A DNA stretch of 8,151 nucleotides from an uncultured Oscillospiraceae bacterium (GTDB taxonomy: Bacteria; Bacillota; Clostridia; Oscillospirales; Oscillospiraceae): assembly GCA_934636045.1 (NCBI GenBank), contig CAKTZP010000098.1:1-8151 (forward strand), given 5' to 3'. This document shows, one piece after another, positions 6,524-8,151 of this stretch; position 1 is the first letter of the stretch; every line of letters begins with the position of its first letter. The position numbers were made by a program, and so were the translations under genes. Under the pieces are notes generated by a model. It did not search any database. It was not told where the DNA came from and was given only the letters and a program-made list of their open reading frames with translations.

Positions 6524-7015
6524 TCAGCTCCACGGATCCTCCGCCGCGGGAATGCGGATGCCGCTGAGAATGCTGGAGTATTCCCAAAGGAACCATTCGC
6601 CGGTCGAGGCCTTCTGCCGCAGCTTCATGGGCCGCGGCGAATCCGCGCCCGCCGTTTTCAGAAAGACGCGCAGATAGCCGGGCTCCATATCCTGCGCTCT
6701 GGGGTCTGCCAGCACGTGCAGCGTGTACGGCGCGCGCGGCCGGTACCCGTTTTCGGGCGTCGCGCCTTCAAAATATGCAAGCGGCAGATAGGGCTTGCCG
6801 CGCAGCCGGTCGCGCAGGAACTGGGCGTCATACGGCGTCATGGGCTTCGGGCCGCGCAGAAGGTTCATTGCGGCAGTGCCCGCATCCTTATCCCGATCAA
6901 ACAGCGCCAGCGCGCACAGAAACAGGGCGCAGATGCGCTCCGGCTGCCGCCCCTCGGCGGCGAGCAGCTCAAATTCCGGCAGGGTTTCCGGAAGCCTTTG
7001 AATTACGACCTGCAA
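6524..7015 (-). CDS. DUF6935-like small cytosolic protein, TTG start
   Basis: The protein has 163 residues and no signal peptide or membrane helix. The open frame continues upstream to 7306, but that part is antisense-frame noise inside the SLH gene. The TTG at 7013-7015 has AAGGAG 8 nt upstream and begins QVVIQRLPETLPEFELL, so I choose it. Motifs are an N-terminal strand, a helix ICALFLCALALFDRDKD, LLRGPKPMTPYDAQFLRDR, YFEGATPENGY, YTLHVLADP, KTAGADSPRPMKLRQ, STGEWFLWEYSSILSGIR and a C-terminal DPWS. From memory these match an uncharacterised Clostridia family that I believe is labelled DUF6935; the number needs checking. The complete motif order and natural C-terminus suggest an intact gene. 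Function is unknown. It follows the SLH gene by 89 nt that hold two hairpins. Confidence 0.83.
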   Translation of the reverse strand: MQVVIQRLPETLPEFELLAAEGRQPERICALFLCALALFDRDKDAGTAAMNLLRGPKPMTPYDAQFLRDRLRGKPYLPLAYFEGATPENGYRPRAPYTLHVLADPRAQDMEPGYLRVFLKTAGADSPRPMKLRQKASTGEWFLWEYSSILSGIRIPAAEDPWS

Positions 7016-7029
7016 GGTGATCTCTCCTT
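7016..7029 (-). promoter_or_regulatory. Ribosome binding site that fixes the TTG start
   Basis: AAGGAG occupies 7024-7029 on the minus strand and AGATCACC separates it from the TTG. No ATG or GTG occurs at a usable distance in this frame, and the family-like sequence begins immediately after the TTG. Confidence 0.65.
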
Positions 7030-7042
7030 TGCTGTAAAGTGG

Positions 7043-7056
7043 GATGCCTTCGCATC
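7043..7056 (-). other. Short hairpin before the DUF6935-like gene
   Basis: GATGC and GCATC (7043-7047 and 7052-7056) pair around a 4-nt loop that reads GAAG on the minus strand. It lies 14 nt upstream of the AAGGAG. With the larger hairpin at 7072-7094 it makes a tandem pair in the 89-nt gap. No U-run follows either one. Confidence 0.3.
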
Positions 7057-7071
7057 GGGCCTCCGGGGGCT

Positions 7072-7094
7072 GCGCGGCGGTTGTCCCGCCGCGC
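7072..7094 (-). terminator. Strong 9-bp hairpin just after the SLH gene
   Basis: GCGCGGCGG (7072-7080) pairs perfectly with CCGCCGCGC (7086-7094) around the 5-nt loop TTGTC. It starts about 10 nt after the SLH stop codon (7105-7107). It would be very stable in RNA, but the minus strand continues CAGCCCCCGG without a U-run. It may be a partial terminator or a 3'-end stabiliser for the surface-protein message, leaving lower expression of the genes below it. Confidence 0.4.
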
Positions 7095-7104
7095 GCGCCC
7101 TCGG

Positions 7105-8151
7105 TCAGGAAACCATTGCGCGGTAGATAAAGGTGACGATCTGCGCACGGGTGCATCTGGCGCCCGGGCTGAAGGTCGTGGGGGTGGTGCCGTTGGTAAT
7201 GCCCTCCTTGACTGCCCAGAAAACGGCGTCCATGTAGTAGTCCGATGCGATGTCCGTGAACGGGTTGTTGTTCTCGCCGGCAAACGGCTCGCCCTTGCTG
7301 CGCCACAGGAAGGTGACGATCTGCGCGCGGGTGCAGTTTGCGTCCGGGCTGAAGGTGGTGGTGGTGGTGCCGTTGGTGATGTTGTTCTCCACGGCCCAGA
7401 GCACGGCCTTTTCATAGTAGCTGCCGGGCTTTACGTCTTTAAATGGCATATTCGTCGTTTTCGGCTCGGGCTGACCCGATGCGCGCCACAGGAAGGTCAC
7501 GGCGTGCGCGCGGGTGCAGGTGCCCTCGGGGTCAAAATGCGTCGCATCCACGCCGGAGGTAATGCCGTTTGCCACCGCCCACAGCACCGGGTCGTAATAG
7601 TATGCGCTCTCGGCAACGTCGACGAAGGGATTGGTCGGCTTTCCCTCTGCCTTTGCAAAGACCGCCTCGATGGTGTGGTTGGCCGTGACGTTCTGGAAGG
7701 TGTACGACGTCACCGCGCCGACGTCCGCGCCGTCCACCAGCACCTTGGACACGGTATAGCCGCTGTTCGGCTGGATGGCAAAGGCCTGATCCGCGCCGGA
7801 TTTGACCGTGACGCTGCCGGAGGGCGTGATCGTGCCGTTCGCGCCCGCCGTGGCCGTGATCACGGGATCCTCCTGCACGGGGGTGCCCTCGGCGGTCATG
7901 GTATCAGACCAGAAGAACTTCTTTTCCCAGTCCAGCTTGCACGTCGTGTCGTTGAGGTAGAACTTGGCACCCTTCGCGACCCCGACGCCGCTAAGGTCAT
8001 AGGAGACATAGATAAAGCACTGGTATTCGCAGCTCTCGCCGTCCGACGTTTTTCCTGCCTGGAAGGCAAAGGGCTTATCGGAATAGTACTTCCAGTCGTC
8101 ATAGCACTTCAGCCAATCGACGCGCTCGAGCTTCATGTACGGCGGCAGGCC
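7105..8151 (-). CDS. SLH-anchored cell-surface protein, N-terminus beyond window
   Basis: 348 residues are visible, and the frame is open to the window edge. The first Met in view (8134-8136) has no ribosome binding site and is preceded in frame by GLPPY, so it is almost certainly internal. Order: a domain rich in Trp, Tyr and Lys (about 1-90 of the visible part), a glycine-rich InlB-B/bacterial repeat-like domain (DNA about 7651-7866; TATAGANGTITPSG, NSGYTVSKVLVDG, TFQNVTANHTIEAVF), then three SLH domains ending two residues before the stop. SLH domains anchor exported proteins to secondary cell-wall polysaccharide. Each carries a Cys-Thr-Arg-Ala motif where classical SLH has TRAE. There is no LPXTG motif, so sortase is not involved. 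The protein is probably much larger, and the cargo function lies outside the window. Confidence 0.92.
   Translation of the reverse strand, partial: GLPPYMKLERVDWLKCYDDWKYYSDKPFAFQAGKTSDGESCEYQCFIYVSYDLSGVGVAKGAKFYLNDTTCKLDWEKKFFWSDTMTAEGTPVQEDPVITATAGANGTITPSGSVTVKSGADQAFAIQPNSGYTVSKVLVDGADVGAVTSYTFQNVTANHTIEAVFAKAEGKPTNPFVDVAESAYYYDPVLWAVANGITSGVDATHFDPEGTCTRAHAVTFLWRASGQPEPKTTNMPFKDVKPGSYYEKAVLWAVENNITNGTTTTTFSPDANCTRAQIVTFLWRSKGEPFAGENNNPFTDIASDYYMDAVFWAVKEGITNGTTPTTFSPGARCTRAQIVTFIYRAMVS
7114..7635 (-). repeat. Three tandem SLH-domain units
   Basis: The units lie at about 7480-7635, 7297-7452 and 7114-7269. The shared block encoding TRA(H/Q)xVTF recurs at 7494, 7311 and 7131, which is 183 and 180 nt apart (61 and 60 codons). 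Units 2 and 3 are very alike at DNA level: 24 of 25 bases match from 7131 and from 7311. Unit 1 is the most diverged, with TRAHAVTF in place of TRAQIVTF. Confidence 0.88.

Noticed and set aside
5752..6567. 271-codon plus-strand open frame
   Set aside because: It overlaps the 207-residue gene on the other strand, is rich in Arg/Gly/Ala as expected of GC-rich shadow frames, and has no recognisable motif.
7016..7306. Upstream extension of the DUF6935-like gene
   Set aside because: It lies within the SLH coding region in a different frame; the family-like sequence and the AAGGAG site support the TTG at 7015.
1..8151. CRISPR array, tRNA, rRNA, transposon ends or attachment sites
   Set aside because: No regularly spaced short repeats, cloverleaf-type sequence, terminal inverted repeats or transposase/integrase genes were seen; the only tandem repeat is coding (SLH).

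Overview
The window reads as part of a GC-rich chromosome from an anaerobic Firmicute, most likely a gut Clostridia of the Oscillospiraceae type. The evidence is three C-terminal SLH domains of the 'CTRAQIVTF(L/I)(W/Y)R' style, a TPM-domain protein with a Ser/Gly tail, a DUF4428-like protein, a DUF5067-like lipoprotein, clear AAGGAG ribosome binding sites and strong avoidance of A/T-ending Leu and Ser codons. This placement is inference from remembered protein families. No rRNA, tRNA, CRISPR array, phage gene or insertion sequence was seen.

All nine supported genes lie on the minus strand, so transcription runs from high to low coordinates. (1) 8151-7105 is the C-terminal part of a surface protein, with an InlB-B-like repeat followed by three SLH domains; it enters from beyond the window. 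(2) 7015-6524 is a small DUF6935-like cytosolic protein with a TTG start. (3) 6468-5845 is a single-pass membrane protein with a GTG start. (4) A 113-nt gap holds hairpins, and then a tighter run begins: a four-helix membrane protein (5731-5315), a DUF4428-like zinc-ribbon protein (5279-4509), a three-part lipoprotein (4469-3120), a tail-anchored double zinc-ribbon protein (3047-1932), a TPM-domain membrane protein (1917-1126), and a second lipoprotein (1114 to beyond position 1).

Gaps in the last run are 35, 39, 72, 14 and 11 nt. Genes 4-9 therefore look like one transcription unit, with translational coupling at the zinc-ribbon/TPM/lipoprotein end. The predicted products fit one theme, the cell envelope: two lipoproteins outside, a TPM domain outside with a basic tail inside, a membrane-tethered zinc-ribbon protein inside, a soluble zinc-ribbon partner and a small membrane protein. 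None has an assigned enzymatic reaction that the sequence proves. The idea that they form one complex is inference from order and topology.

The most interesting points are this envelope/zinc-ribbon cluster, a G8 homopolymer that appears to form the ribosome binding site of the TPM gene, a perfect 10-bp intercistronic hairpin ahead of the zinc-ribbon gene, and a 743-codon open frame antisense to two real genes that is explained by complete absence of three codons in those genes.
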